This document shows, piece by piece, positions 1 to 5,548 of a stretch of DNA of 6,134 bases; within the stretch, counting starts at the first letter, position 1; every line of letters starts with the position of its first letter. Where the stretch lies: contig JAICIL010000276.1 in assembly GCA_025924435.1 (NCBI GenBank), positions 1-6,134 of the forward strand, read 5' to 3'. The stretch comes from Chloroflexia bacterium (GTDB lineage: Bacteria; Chloroflexota; Chloroflexia; Thermomicrobiales; JALYUS01). Made by a program: the position numbers and the translations under genes. The notes beneath the pieces were generated by a model. The model was not told the origin of the DNA, did not search any database, and saw nothing but the letters and a program-made list of their open reading frames with translations.

Positions 1-14
1 ATGAATTGCACCTC

Positions 15-938
15 ATGAATGCGATTGGGTCGGCGTCGGCGCCGCGCTGGTATCGGGGGACGGTGTCGGGGCTGGCGGCATACCTGAGCGATCTGCGGGC
101 GTGGGGCGCGGGGGCGGCGGAACTGGTGCTCCACCACGGCCCGGCGACCGAGCAGTTCCGCTTCGTCCATGTCATCGAGCAGGATTGGAACGCCACCTTC
201 GCGCTGTATCGCGCGTGCGGCATCGCCTGCCACGCGCACGCCTCGCTCGCGCCCGGTTTCCGGCTCGAAGGGTGGCACGCGGACGCCCGTTTTGTGCAAT
301 CGCAGTACACGCCGCTCCTCGCCTGCTGCGCGCGGATGGCCCAGGCGCAAGGGCGCGCCGTGACGATCGTCATGCACGGCGCGGGCGACACGACGGCGAC
401 ATTGCAGGCGAATCAGGACGCGACGCGCGCCTTCCTCGACTGGGCGGCGGGCGCAATCCCCCGGCTCGGCGGCGGGGTGCGGATCGCCATTGAACTCCTG
501 CGGGCGCGCGGCGACCGCGATGTGCACGCCGCCTCCGGGCGCGAGCGGGCGCTGGCGGTCGTCCGCGACTGCGACCCCGCGCGGGTTGGTATCTGCTGGG
601 ATATGGAACACGATTGGTACAACGGCCTGCGCGACCCGGCGTGGACGCCGCGCCCGTCGGACGCATTCCTCGACCGCGTCGTTCATGCCCACGTCCACGA
701 CGCGAACGGCGCGACGATGGCGAACCATCACCCGCTCGTCTTCAATTCGGTGCCGTACGACGCGATGACTCCTTTGCTTGTTGAGCATGGATACGATGGC
801 CCGCTGATCCTCGAAATCCGCTACCGGCATGCGCTCGCGCTCGGCGACCCACTCTTCTGGATGGGCCGATCGTACGCCGTCCTCCGCCGCCTCCTCGCCG
901 ACACCGACCGCGCCCTCCGCCCCGGCCGCCCGGCGTGA
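15..938 (+). CDS. Sugar phosphate isomerase/epimerase-like TIM-barrel protein
   Basis: Probable cytoplasmic metal-dependent isomerase or epimerase of the xylose-isomerase-like TIM-barrel (AP endonuclease 2) superfamily; the substrate cannot be told. Numbered from ATG 15 (307 aa), the expected metal and active-site positions are present: E160 in IAIELL, D196 and H199 in CWDMEHDW, H226 in HAHVHD, and E267 in LILEIRY, in the strand-by-strand order seen in hydroxypyruvate isomerase and tagatose epimerase relatives. An earlier histidine-rich strand (HAHASLAP) and VIMHGAGD also fit. Length is normal for the family. No signal peptide or membrane segment is seen. The start is uncertain: the frame stays open to the left edge, an in-frame TTG lies at 6, and no ribosome site is visible in the few upstream bases. 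ATG 15 overlaps a TGA in another frame (ATGA), which could be the end of an upstream gene. A heat-shock promoter follows it, so it is probably not in the hsp operon. Confidence 0.8.
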   Translation: MNAIGSASAPRWYRGTVSGLAAYLSDLRAWGAGAAELVLHHGPATEQFRFVHVIEQDWNATFALYRACGIACHAHASLAPGFRLEGWHADARFVQSQYTPLLACCARMAQAQGRAVTIVMHGAGDTTATLQANQDATRAFLDWAAGAIPRLGGGVRIAIELLRARGDRDVHAASGRERALAVVRDCDPARVGICWDMEHDWYNGLRDPAWTPRPSDAFLDRVVHAHVHDANGATMANHHPLVFNSVPYDAMTPLLVEHGYDGPLILEIRYRHALALGDPLFWMGRSYAVLRRLLADTDRALRPGRPA

Positions 939-952
939 CTGCACTATTCCTT

Positions 953-971
953 AGTCTTCTTGTATCAGACT
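953..971. promoter_or_regulatory. Operator-like inverted repeat upstream of the hsp20 promoter
   Basis: AGTCT (953-957) and AGACT (967-971) form an inverted repeat with a 9-nt spacer, ending 2 nt before the -35 box. The 9-nt spacing recalls the CIRCE element bound by HrcA, but the arms do not match the CIRCE consensus TTAGCACTC/GAGTGCTAA and are only 5 bp long. A regulator site is possible but unproven. Confidence 0.25.
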
Positions 972-973
972 CC

Positions 974-1002
974 TTGACAAGACCGCATCAATATGCTAGA
1001 TA
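974..1002 (+). promoter_or_regulatory. Sigma-70-type extended -10 promoter of the hsp20 pair
   Basis: A perfect -35 TTGACA (974-979) is separated by 17 nt from a -10 TAGATA (997-1002), which is preceded by TG at 994-995 (extended -10). The upstream stretch is locally AT-richer than its surroundings. Transcription would start near 1009, giving a leader of about 87 nt before the first Hsp20 start. A housekeeping promoter this close to consensus implies that induction, if any, works through a repressor or the leader rather than through an alternative sigma factor. Confidence 0.8.
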
Positions 1003-1012
1003 ATTGGCGAAA

Positions 1013-1057
1013 CCAAGAGCGCAGGGCACCGGATCAACGGTGGTCTCCCGGCTCTGG
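1013..1057 (+). promoter_or_regulatory. Stem-loop in the hsp20 leader
   Basis: A long imperfect stem-loop can form in the transcript. The outer stem is CC-(A)-AGAGC (1013-1020) with GCTCTGG (1051-1057), the middle stem is GGG (1024-1026) with CCC (1047-1049), and the inner stem is CACCG (1027-1031) with CGGTG (1038-1042) around loop GATCAA. A second small hairpin can form at 1058-1072. GTCTCC (1043-1048) is also complementary, with two G-U pairs, to the Shine-Dalgarno GGAGGT (1082-1087), so an alternative fold would hide the ribosome site. This is a sequence-visible fold; a thermosensor role is inference. Confidence 0.4.
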
Positions 1058-1095
1058 ATCGGATGCTTCGGTATTCGTGATGGAGGTGTGATGCC

Positions 1096-1581
1096 ATGGT
1101 TGGTACTCATGTGTTTGGCGAGCCGCTGATGCTGCGGGACGCCATGCAGCGGCTATTCGACGAGAGCTTCGTCCCGTTCGGCTGGAAGGGCAATGGCAGC
1201 GGCACCAGCGCCGTCCGCCCGCTGGCCGTCGATCTCTACAGCACACAGGATCATTACACGCTGCGCGCCTTCCTCCCTGGCGTGTCGCCGGAGGACGTGG
1301 ATGTTATCTACGCGGACGGCGCGGTGACGATCAAGGCGAAGGTCGCGCAACCGGCGGCGCCGGAAGGCGAGCAGGTCTCGTGGTTCTTCCACGAACTGGG
1401 CGACGGCATCTTTGCGCGCACAATTCAGTTTGCGGACCCGATTGAGCCGGACCGCGTCGAAACCTCCTTCGTCAACGGGGTCCTCACGTTGACGCTCCCG
1501 AAGGCGGAGTGGGCCAAGCCGAAGAAGATCGCGATCGCCAGCCAGACGCCCGAACTCGTCGGCGCGGGCGAGACGCATTGA
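1096..1581 (+). CDS. Small heat-shock protein, Hsp20/alpha-crystallin family (first copy)
   Basis: ATP-independent cytoplasmic holdase chaperone that binds unfolding proteins and forms oligomers. The 161-aa product has a short N-terminal arm (1-40), then an alpha-crystallin domain (about 42-140) starting at AVDLYST and containing LPGVSPEDVDV, the conserved arginine R108 in FARTIQF, and the family signature NGVLTLTLPKAE (127-138). The C-terminal IAI (145-147) is the I-x-I anchor that docks on neighbouring subunits. ATG 1096 is chosen because GGAGG (1082-1086) lies 9 nt upstream; an ATG at 1091 is in another frame and soon hits a stop. It is the first gene of a two-gene hsp20 operon driven by the promoter at 974-1002, with 34 nt to the next copy. 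Family assignment is secure; the symbols hspA or ibpA would be arbitrary. Confidence 0.95.
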   Translation: MVGTHVFGEPLMLRDAMQRLFDESFVPFGWKGNGSGTSAVRPLAVDLYSTQDHYTLRAFLPGVSPEDVDVIYADGAVTIKAKVAQPAAPEGEQVSWFFHELGDGIFARTIQFADPIEPDRVETSFVNGVLTLTLPKAEWAKPKKIAIASQTPELVGAGETH

Positions 1582-1601
1582 GCGCCCGCAGTCAACGAGA
1601 C

Positions 1602-1614
1602 GGAGGGAAGGAGG
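1602..1614 (+). promoter_or_regulatory. Double Shine-Dalgarno before the second hsp20
   Basis: Two GGAGG sequences occur in a row (1602-1606 and 1610-1614). The first is 9 nt from ATG 1616, the second 10 nt from the in-frame ATG 1625. The first pair reproduces the 9-nt spacing of the upstream paralogue, and the paralogue alignment also starts at 1616, so 1616 is preferred; initiation at 1625 would remove three residues. Confidence 0.6.
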
Positions 1615-1615
1615 C

Positions 1616-2164
1616 ATGGCAAACATGAGCACGTTCGGTCAGCCGCTCGCGCTGCGCGAGGCGATGCGCTGGTTCTTCGATGAGAGCGCCGTCCCCTCCA
1701 CGGGGAGAGCGGGCACGGGCGGGCCGGACGCCGCGACCGAAATTCTGCCGGTCAACCTGTACAGCACGCCGGAGCGGTACACGCTCCGGGCGCTGCTGCC
1801 GGGTACAATCGACGTCACCTATGCCCATGGCACGCTGACGATCCGCGCGGCGATCCCGCAGCCGCCCGTGCCGCAGGGCGAGGAGACGACCTGGTATCAT
1901 CGCGAGTTGGGTGTCGGCACGTTCTCCCGCACGATCGCGTTCCGCGATGCGATAGACGTGGACCGCATCGAGAGCTCGTTTGCCAACGGCGTCCTGACGC
2001 TGACCCTGCCGAAAGCGAACGCGGCGAAGCCACGGAAGATCGCTATCGCCAGCGGAACGCCGGACGCGGCGAATTCGGGTCGCGAGCGGCATCCGATACT
2101 GGAGAAGGTGCGGAAATCGGTGCCGGTCGGGCGGCACGAACGAGAGGAGGGCACGGATTCCTGA
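1616..2164 (+). CDS. Small heat-shock protein, Hsp20/alpha-crystallin family (second copy)
   Basis: A tandem paralogue of the preceding gene, about half identical by eye along its length. The 182-aa product keeps NLYSTPERYTLRALLPG, the conserved arginine R105 in FSRTIAF, ANGVLTLTLPK (123-133) and the I-x-I anchor IAI (142-144), so it should be an active holdase and may form mixed oligomers with copy one. Two differences stand out. Four residues are missing after LPG, where copy one has VSPEDVDV and this copy has TIDV, shortening the loop between two strands of the domain. After the shared IAIASxTP end it carries a charged tail of about 32 residues (151-182) with no counterpart in copy one. 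The start is discussed under the double ribosome site. It follows copy one by 34 nt with no promoter or terminator seen between them, so one transcript is likely. Confidence 0.93.
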   Translation: MANMSTFGQPLALREAMRWFFDESAVPSTGRAGTGGPDAATEILPVNLYSTPERYTLRALLPGTIDVTYAHGTLTIRAAIPQPPVPQGEETTWYHRELGVGTFSRTIAFRDAIDVDRIESSFANGVLTLTLPKANAAKPRKIAIASGTPDAANSGRERHPILEKVRKSVPVGRHEREEGTDS

Positions 2165-2180
2165 GACGTCAGCATCGCCC

Positions 2181-2197
2181 CGCGCGGCAAACGCGCG
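2181..2197 (+). other. CGCGCG hairpin downstream of the hsp20 pair
   Basis: CGCGCG (2181-2186), loop GCAAA, CGCGCG (2192-2197) gives a perfect 6-bp stem 17 nt after the second hsp20 stop codon. It is followed by TACAATACC rather than a run of T, so it is not a textbook intrinsic terminator, though it may still slow or end transcription or protect the 3' end. Confidence 0.45.
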
Positions 2198-2203
2198 TAC
2201 AAT
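2198..2203 (+). promoter_or_regulatory. Possible -10 box for the DUF6624 gene
   Basis: TACAAT matches the -10 consensus at five of six positions, but no recognisable -35 lies 16-18 nt upstream. If used, transcription would start near 2210 and the leader would include the 13-bp inverted repeat. Weak call. Confidence 0.25.
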
Positions 2204-2216
2204 ACCATCATGATCG

Positions 2217-2248
2217 GCGTGGCTCCCGATATGTGTCGGGAGCCACGC
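2217..2248. repeat. Perfect 13-bp inverted repeat (stem-loop)
   Basis: GCGTGGCTCCCGA (2217-2229) and its exact complement TCGGGAGCCACGC (2236-2248) flank a 6-nt loop TATGTG. The stem is strong enough to fold in RNA. No T-tract follows on either strand, so a terminator role is uncertain; it could be a factor-dependent terminator, an attenuator before the next gene, an mRNA-end stabiliser or a protein site. Its right arm ends 23 nt before the preferred start of the next gene. Confidence 0.7.
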
Positions 2249-2271
2249 GCATATCTCGTGCGGAGATGCGG

Positions 2272-2868
2272 ATGGAGAGTCGTCGCGACGAACTGCGGGC
2301 GATGTTCGAGGCGGACCAGGCGGACCGGCGGGCGGTGGCGGCCCGGGAGATGACGCAGCCGGAACTGAACCTGCGCGATTACGAGCGACGGCAGCGGCTG
2401 GAACACCTCGCGGCGGACGGCGCGCTCCGCGGTGCGGACGACTACTACTACGCCGCCTACCTCCTCCAGCACGGCACGCTGCCGGAGGAGTTCCGCCGCG
2501 CGCACGACTTCGCCGCCGAGGCGGTGGCGCGCGGCTCCCGCCCGGCGCGCTGGCTCTTCGCCGCCACGCTCGACCGCTGGCTCGTCTCGCTCGGCAAGCC
2601 GCAGCAGTACGGCACGCAGTATGTCCGCATCGGCACGCACGGCTACGCGATCTACGAGACGGATCCGGAAGTCTCCGACGCCGAGCGCGCCCAGTACGAC
2701 GTGCCGCCACTGGAGGAGCAACTGCGCATGCTCACCGAGCGGAACGGCGGCTGGCCGGTGCCGTGGGTCCAACGACTCAACGGCAAACTGCAAATCATCG
2801 AGCCCGAAGACGCCCCGGACGCCGGGCCGGTGCATCTCATCATCCCGAAGGACCCGCACACGCACTGA
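2272..2868 (+). CDS. DUF6624-family protein, function unknown
   Basis: 198-aa protein matching by eye the DUF6624 pattern, a family without known function. Visible family features are an N-terminal Asp-Gln-x-x-Arg motif in FEADQADR (12-19), a LLQH motif (64-67) within a helical stretch, the LDRW region (100-103), and the hallmark GKPQQYGTQY (108-117), followed near the end by a VPPLEEQLRML element. There is no signal peptide, which many secreted relatives have, so a cytoplasmic location is likely. The start at ATG 2272 is chosen because GGAG (2262-2265) is 6 nt upstream; ATG 2266 lies directly on that site, and GTG 2233 sits in the loop of a perfect hairpin. The next gene begins 33 nt downstream with its own ribosome site, so the two are probably cotranscribed. 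Confidence 0.8.
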   Translation: MESRRDELRAMFEADQADRRAVAAREMTQPELNLRDYERRQRLEHLAADGALRGADDYYYAAYLLQHGTLPEEFRRAHDFAAEAVARGSRPARWLFAATLDRWLVSLGKPQQYGTQYVRIGTHGYAIYETDPEVSDAERAQYDVPPLEEQLRMLTERNGGWPVPWVQRLNGKLQIIEPEDAPDAGPVHLIIPKDPHTH

Positions 2869-2890
2869 GCGATGGTTACAGTTCTCTATC

Positions 2891-2897
2891 GGAGGGG
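2891..2897 (+). promoter_or_regulatory. Shine-Dalgarno that decides the start at 2902
   Basis: GGAGGGG lies 4-6 nt before ATG 2902, whereas the alternative in-frame ATG 2872 has no purine-rich site upstream, only the end of the preceding gene. The shorter start is therefore preferred. Confidence 0.75.
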
Positions 2898-2901
2898 CAG
2901 A

Positions 2902-3717
2902 ATGGGCGAACGCATCGGATGGATGGACGACGTTTACCATATGCTGGAGGACGTGTTCCACTTCTCGTGGAACGCGCACCTACACGCATTGAATGAGCAT
3001 CTCAGACTCAGACCTGAGCACCGCTTCTCAACGCATGGGCCGAGTGAACCCCCAACGTTCTTCAACGGCGACATCGAGGCACTACAGCCCGGGCGCTGGA
3101 TATTGGTGGTTTCGCTCAATCCACATCAGGTTAAACAGCCAGTCGACCGGCACTTCGCGACCTTTGCAGAATACTGGAACTTCTGGCGCACCTACAATTG
3201 TAAAACGTGGTACCCCGGCTTTTATCGCCCGCTCACGCGCGTGGCTGCAGGAGCGATGAGAATTGAGTTGTCCCTAGAGGACGAGCGCACGTTCGCGACC
3301 ACGCAGATGCTCTTCCTCGAACTCTGCCCATACGCCTCGCCCCGCTTCGACTTGGCACCGGAGCGAGTGAAAGAACTCGTCGCGGGCGATCCCGGTTTTC
3401 GCATCGCGCGCCGAATCCTCCAGTTGGCGGCGGGCGAGGGGCATCCCGCCCTGATCCTCGTCAACGGGAATGCCGCGGTCGAGTCGCTGTCAGCGGTCGA
3501 GGGCGGGCGCATCGAGTGGTCAAAGGACGCGCGATATCCCTCCGAGTCGAAGCAAGGCAAGCGGCTGCACCATCGGGAAGGATCGTACGAGACGGCCCTT
3601 GGGTCCGTGCCCGTCGCCGGATTCCCCTTCTTGCACACGAGGCAGGGCCACAACTCGTATGTCGAGATCGCCCAGCTCGCAAGCCATCTCCACGCGCTCA
3701 TCTCGCCAACAGGCTGA
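2902..3717 (+). CDS. Uncharacterised protein with possible uracil-DNA-glycosylase-like fold
   Basis: A 271-aa soluble protein that I do not recognise as a named family. Four hydrophobic strands with motif-like ends occur in the order expected of the UDG-like alpha/beta fold: ILVVSLNPHQ (67-76, compare the GxxP water-activating loop), LFLELCPYAS (137-146), ALILVNGNAAV (183-193, compare the strand ending in G-x-x-A) and FLHTRQGHNS (243-252, compare the late His-x-Ser DNA-intercalation loop). The N-terminal 60 residues are rich in His and Trp, and an aromatic stretch (YWNFWRTYNC, 91-100) is unusual. Glycosylase activity is not shown: the motifs are only loosely similar, and non-enzymatic or ligand-binding relatives of the fold exist. 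It follows the DUF6624 gene by 33 nt and converges with the kinase-like gene, 19 bp separating the two stop codons. The first part of the gene looks less GC-rich than its neighbours, hinting at separate ancestry. Confidence 0.7.
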   Translation: MGERIGWMDDVYHMLEDVFHFSWNAHLHALNEHLRLRPEHRFSTHGPSEPPTFFNGDIEALQPGRWILVVSLNPHQVKQPVDRHFATFAEYWNFWRTYNCKTWYPGFYRPLTRVAAGAMRIELSLEDERTFATTQMLFLELCPYASPRFDLAPERVKELVAGDPGFRIARRILQLAAGEGHPALILVNGNAAVESLSAVEGGRIEWSKDARYPSESKQGKRLHHREGSYETALGSVPVAGFPFLHTRQGHNSYVEIAQLASHLHALISPTG

Positions 3718-3736
3718 AGCCCACCGGCACCGTGGA

Positions 3737-4384
3737 TTATGCGTCTGTGCCTGTTCCGATGACATTGGACAGCCAGCGGGCCATCTCGCGCGGGGAGCGG
3801 AGGCGGACGAGGATGCGGTGCGCGTGCTCCGGCGCACGGAAGATGGCGTCGAACTCGCGGCGGCGCTTGCCGTGCATCTTCACGATCCAGACGACGAGCG
3901 AGTCGCGACCGAAGAGCGCGCCGCGCCATGTCTCCCGGTTGCCGTTCCAGAGTTCTTCGCGCCGGATGATCCGCCGCAGCGTGCGCGGGAAGACGCGCCA
4001 GAGCGGGACGACGATCGGGTAATCGAGCCAGACAACCGTGTCCGCCTGGCCGATCGTCAGGTCGCGCACGGCCGTGTAGTTGCCGTCCACGACCCAGCCG
4101 TCGCCGCTCAGCGCTTCCGCAGTGCGGGCGCGGAACTCCTCGGTGGACAGGTCTACCCAGTTCGGGCCATGGACGATACCGTCCAGTTCGACATGCGGCA
4201 CGCCGAGCAGCCGCGCGAGGCGCCGCGCCAGCGTGGATTTGCCGGTCGCCGTCATGCCGATCACCGCGATGCGGCGGCCAAGGGATGGATGTGGTCTTGT
4301 TTCTTGGGATTTCGAGTCCATCACCATCCACACATTCTCCCGCGCATCCGGTTCGCAGGCTGGAAAGCCCGCGCCACGCATCAT
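3737..4384 (-). CDS. P-loop nucleotide kinase-like protein (adenylate kinase/FlaR-like)
   Basis: A small P-loop NTPase of the group often labelled adenylate kinase-like or DNA topology modulation protein FlaR; the true substrate is unknown. The 215-aa reading shows a Walker A GMTATGKST (43-51), VELDGIVHGPNWV (65-77), WVVDGNYT (97-104), ADTVVWLDYP (114-123) and an arginine-rich lid (RVFPRTLRRIIRR, 130-142), the order typical of this family. The first ATG (4384-4382) overlaps the yraN stop as ATGA, and GGAGG sits only 1 nt upstream (4 nt from the second ATG). Relatives usually begin shortly before the Walker A strand, and GGGAG lies 9 nt before an internal ATG at 4327. Residues 1-19 look repeat-derived, so a 196-aa product from 4327 is a real alternative. 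It is the last gene of the rnhB-yraN set. Confidence 0.85.
   Translation of the reverse strand: MMRGAGFPACEPDARENVWMVMDSKSQETRPHPSLGRRIAVIGMTATGKSTLARRLARLLGVPHVELDGIVHGPNWVDLSTEEFRARTAEALSGDGWVVDGNYTAVRDLTIGQADTVVWLDYPIVVPLWRVFPRTLRRIIRREELWNGNRETWRGALFGRDSLVVWIVKMHGKRRREFDAIFRAPEHAHRILVRLRSPREMARWLSNVIGTGTDA
4355..4372. repeat. Short palindrome within the kinase N-terminal extension
   Basis: GCAGGCT (4355-4361), GGAA, AGCCCGC (4366-4372) pair with one mismatch that becomes a G-U pair in the minus-strand transcript. On that strand it translates as AGFPAC, a phrase I recall from repeat-derived reading frames in many uncultured bacterial genomes. This suggests a small dispersed repeat lodged at the yraN/kinase junction. 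Confidence 0.4.
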
Positions 4385-4761
4385 GCCTCCGCAATCGCGT
4401 CCCGCATGTGGAGCGTTTCGACGACGTGCCCGGCGCGGTCGAGCGTGATGGCGACGACATCAATGCGGACAAGGCGGTCGCCGTGCTCCGGGTGGGCGTC
4501 AATAAAGGCGGCGACGGCGTGGAGGACGCGCTTCGTCTTCGCGCCGACAACCGATTCCGCCGCCGTGCCGTGCCCCGCTTGGGTGCGGACACGGACCTCG
4601 ACGCAGACGAGCGTCTCGCCGTCGAGGGCGACGAGATCGAGCTCGCCGCCGCGACAGCGCCAGTTGCGCGCGATGATCCGGCACCCGGCCTGTTCGAGCA
4701 GAAGCGCGGCGACCCGCTCGCCGCTCGCCCCGATTGCCGCACTGCGCGAAGGCGTCGTCAC
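4381..4761 (-). CDS. yraN: YraN/UPF0102 family putative endonuclease
   Basis: 126-aa member of UPF0102, a family with a restriction-endonuclease-like (Holliday-junction-resolvase-related) fold and no settled role; a DNA-processing job is inferred from fold. The family pattern is complete: GASGERVA near the start (E15), NWRCRGGELDLVA with E40 and D42, then CVEVRVRT with E55, and RIDVVAI near the end (99-105). The usual lysine of the E-x-K motif is arginine here (R57), which also occurs in some relatives. Length is normal. The start is GTG at 4761; it overlaps the rnhB stop as GTGA, which indicates translational coupling, and only a weak GGCG lies upstream. The downstream kinase-like gene overlaps in turn by 4 bases. 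The rplS-rnhB-yraN order is common across bacteria and supports the assignment. Confidence 0.93.
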   Translation of the reverse strand: MTTPSRSAAIGASGERVAALLLEQAGCRIIARNWRCRGGELDLVALDGETLVCVEVRVRTQAGHGTAAESVVGAKTKRVLHAVAAFIDAHPEHGDRLVRIDVVAITLDRAGHVVETLHMRDAIAEA

Positions 4762-5498
4762 CGCGCCGCGATGCCGGTGATGCCCGCCGACGGCTCAATG
4801 GCGATCGCCGGCGCGGTTTCCAGCGGATAGGTGCGGGCGGCGACGGCGGCGGCGTGGACGGGCGCGAAGCGGTAGCGGTGGACGGGCGACGGCCCGTGCA
4901 GGCGGAGGGCGGCGCGGTGCAGCGCCGTGCCGTACCCCTTATGGCGGGCGAAATCGTAGCCGGGATGCGCGGCGTCGAGCGCGGCCATCATCGCGTCCCG
5001 CTCCACTTTCGCGACGATGCTCGCCGCCGCGATGGAGAGGCTGGTCGCGTCGCCGCGCGCGAAGGCCCGCTGGGGGATGCGCAACTCCGGCAACTTCACC
5101 CAGTCGAGCAGCAGGTAGCCCGGCATCCACGGCAGCGCCTCGATCGCGCGGCGCATCGCGAGGCGGTTGCCGACCGTCAGGCCGTAGCGGTCCAATTCGT
5201 CCGGCGGGACGATGCCGACACCGATGCCGCTCGCCACATCGCGGATCGTCGCGGCGAGCGTCGCGCGTTCATCGGGCGTGCAGGTCTTCGAGTCGCGCAC
5301 GCCCGCGAGGCGCAGGAGCAGTTCCCCGGCGAGCGGCGGCGAGAAGACCGGCGGCAGTACGACCGCCGCCGCGACGAGCGGCCCCGCCCACGCGCCCCGT
5401 CCGACCTCGTCCACGCCCGCGATCGGGCCGTGGCCGTCGTGCGTCAGGCGCACTTCCTCATCCAGCGTGGGGAGCACCCGTCTCGCGCCGCGTGGCAT
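4758..5498 (-). CDS. rnhB: Ribonuclease HII
   Basis: Cleaves the RNA strand of RNA-DNA hybrids and starts removal of ribonucleotides misincorporated in DNA; cytoplasmic. The 246-aa product carries the four catalytic acids: D30 and E31 in GVDEVGRGAWAGPLV, D132 in YLLLDWVKLP, and D150 in the RGDATS segment. DSK (69-71), AAASIVAKVERD (157-168) and HKGYGT (186-191) are also standard. The glycine that normally follows the third acid (LIDG in E. coli) is tryptophan here. A C-terminal tail of about 30 residues follows the last conserved block. The frame is open back to 5747, but ATG 5498 is chosen because GGGAGGGG (5509-5502) sits 3-5 nt upstream and homology begins just after; the extra upstream codons cross a promoter and a palindromic repeat. 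It is the first gene of an rnhB-yraN-kinase transcript. Confidence 0.96.
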   Translation of the reverse strand: MPRGARRVLPTLDEEVRLTHDGHGPIAGVDEVGRGAWAGPLVAAAVVLPPVFSPPLAGELLLRLAGVRDSKTCTPDERATLAATIRDVASGIGVGIVPPDELDRYGLTVGNRLAMRRAIEALPWMPGYLLLDWVKLPELRIPQRAFARGDATSLSIAAASIVAKVERDAMMAALDAAHPGYDFARHKGYGTALHRAALRLHGPSPVHRYRFAPVHAAAVAARTYPLETAPAIAIEPSAGITGIAAR

Positions 5499-5501
5499 CG
5501 T

Positions 5502-5509
5502 CCCCTCCC
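5502..5509 (-). promoter_or_regulatory. Shine-Dalgarno fixing the rnhB start
   Basis: On the minus strand GGGAGGGG ends 3 nt before ATG 5498, with the GGAGG core 5 nt away. The upstream in-frame ATG at 5513 has its purine run pressed right against it and is less suitable. Confidence 0.75.
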
Positions 5510-5548
5510 TCATTCTCCCCATCGGGCGATCATGTACGTACACTCCGA

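Noticed and set aside
1..18. 3' end of an upstream gene overlapping ATG 15 by ATGA
   Set aside because: Plausible but only six codons are visible, so it cannot be supported as a feature.
951..976. CIRCE element
   Set aside because: The arms match the consensus at only about half of the positions and spacing shifts by one when aligned to it.
2210..2353. Small plus-strand open frame starting at ATG 2210
   Set aside because: No ribosome site, runs through the perfect hairpin and overlaps the DUF6624 gene in another frame.
1592..2710. Long minus-strand open frame (372 aa) opposite the second hsp20 and DUF6624 genes
   Set aside because: Low-complexity Arg/Ala/Pro-rich translation, antisense to two recognisable genes; a GC-rich shadow.
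3222..4742. 506-aa minus-strand open frame
   Set aside because: Runs across the kinase-like gene and yraN in a different frame and antisense to the UDG-like gene; composition is Arg/Ser/Ala-rich with no motif.
3470..4780. 436-aa plus-strand open frame
   Set aside because: Antisense to the kinase-like gene and yraN, both of which carry clear family motifs; no recognisable domain.
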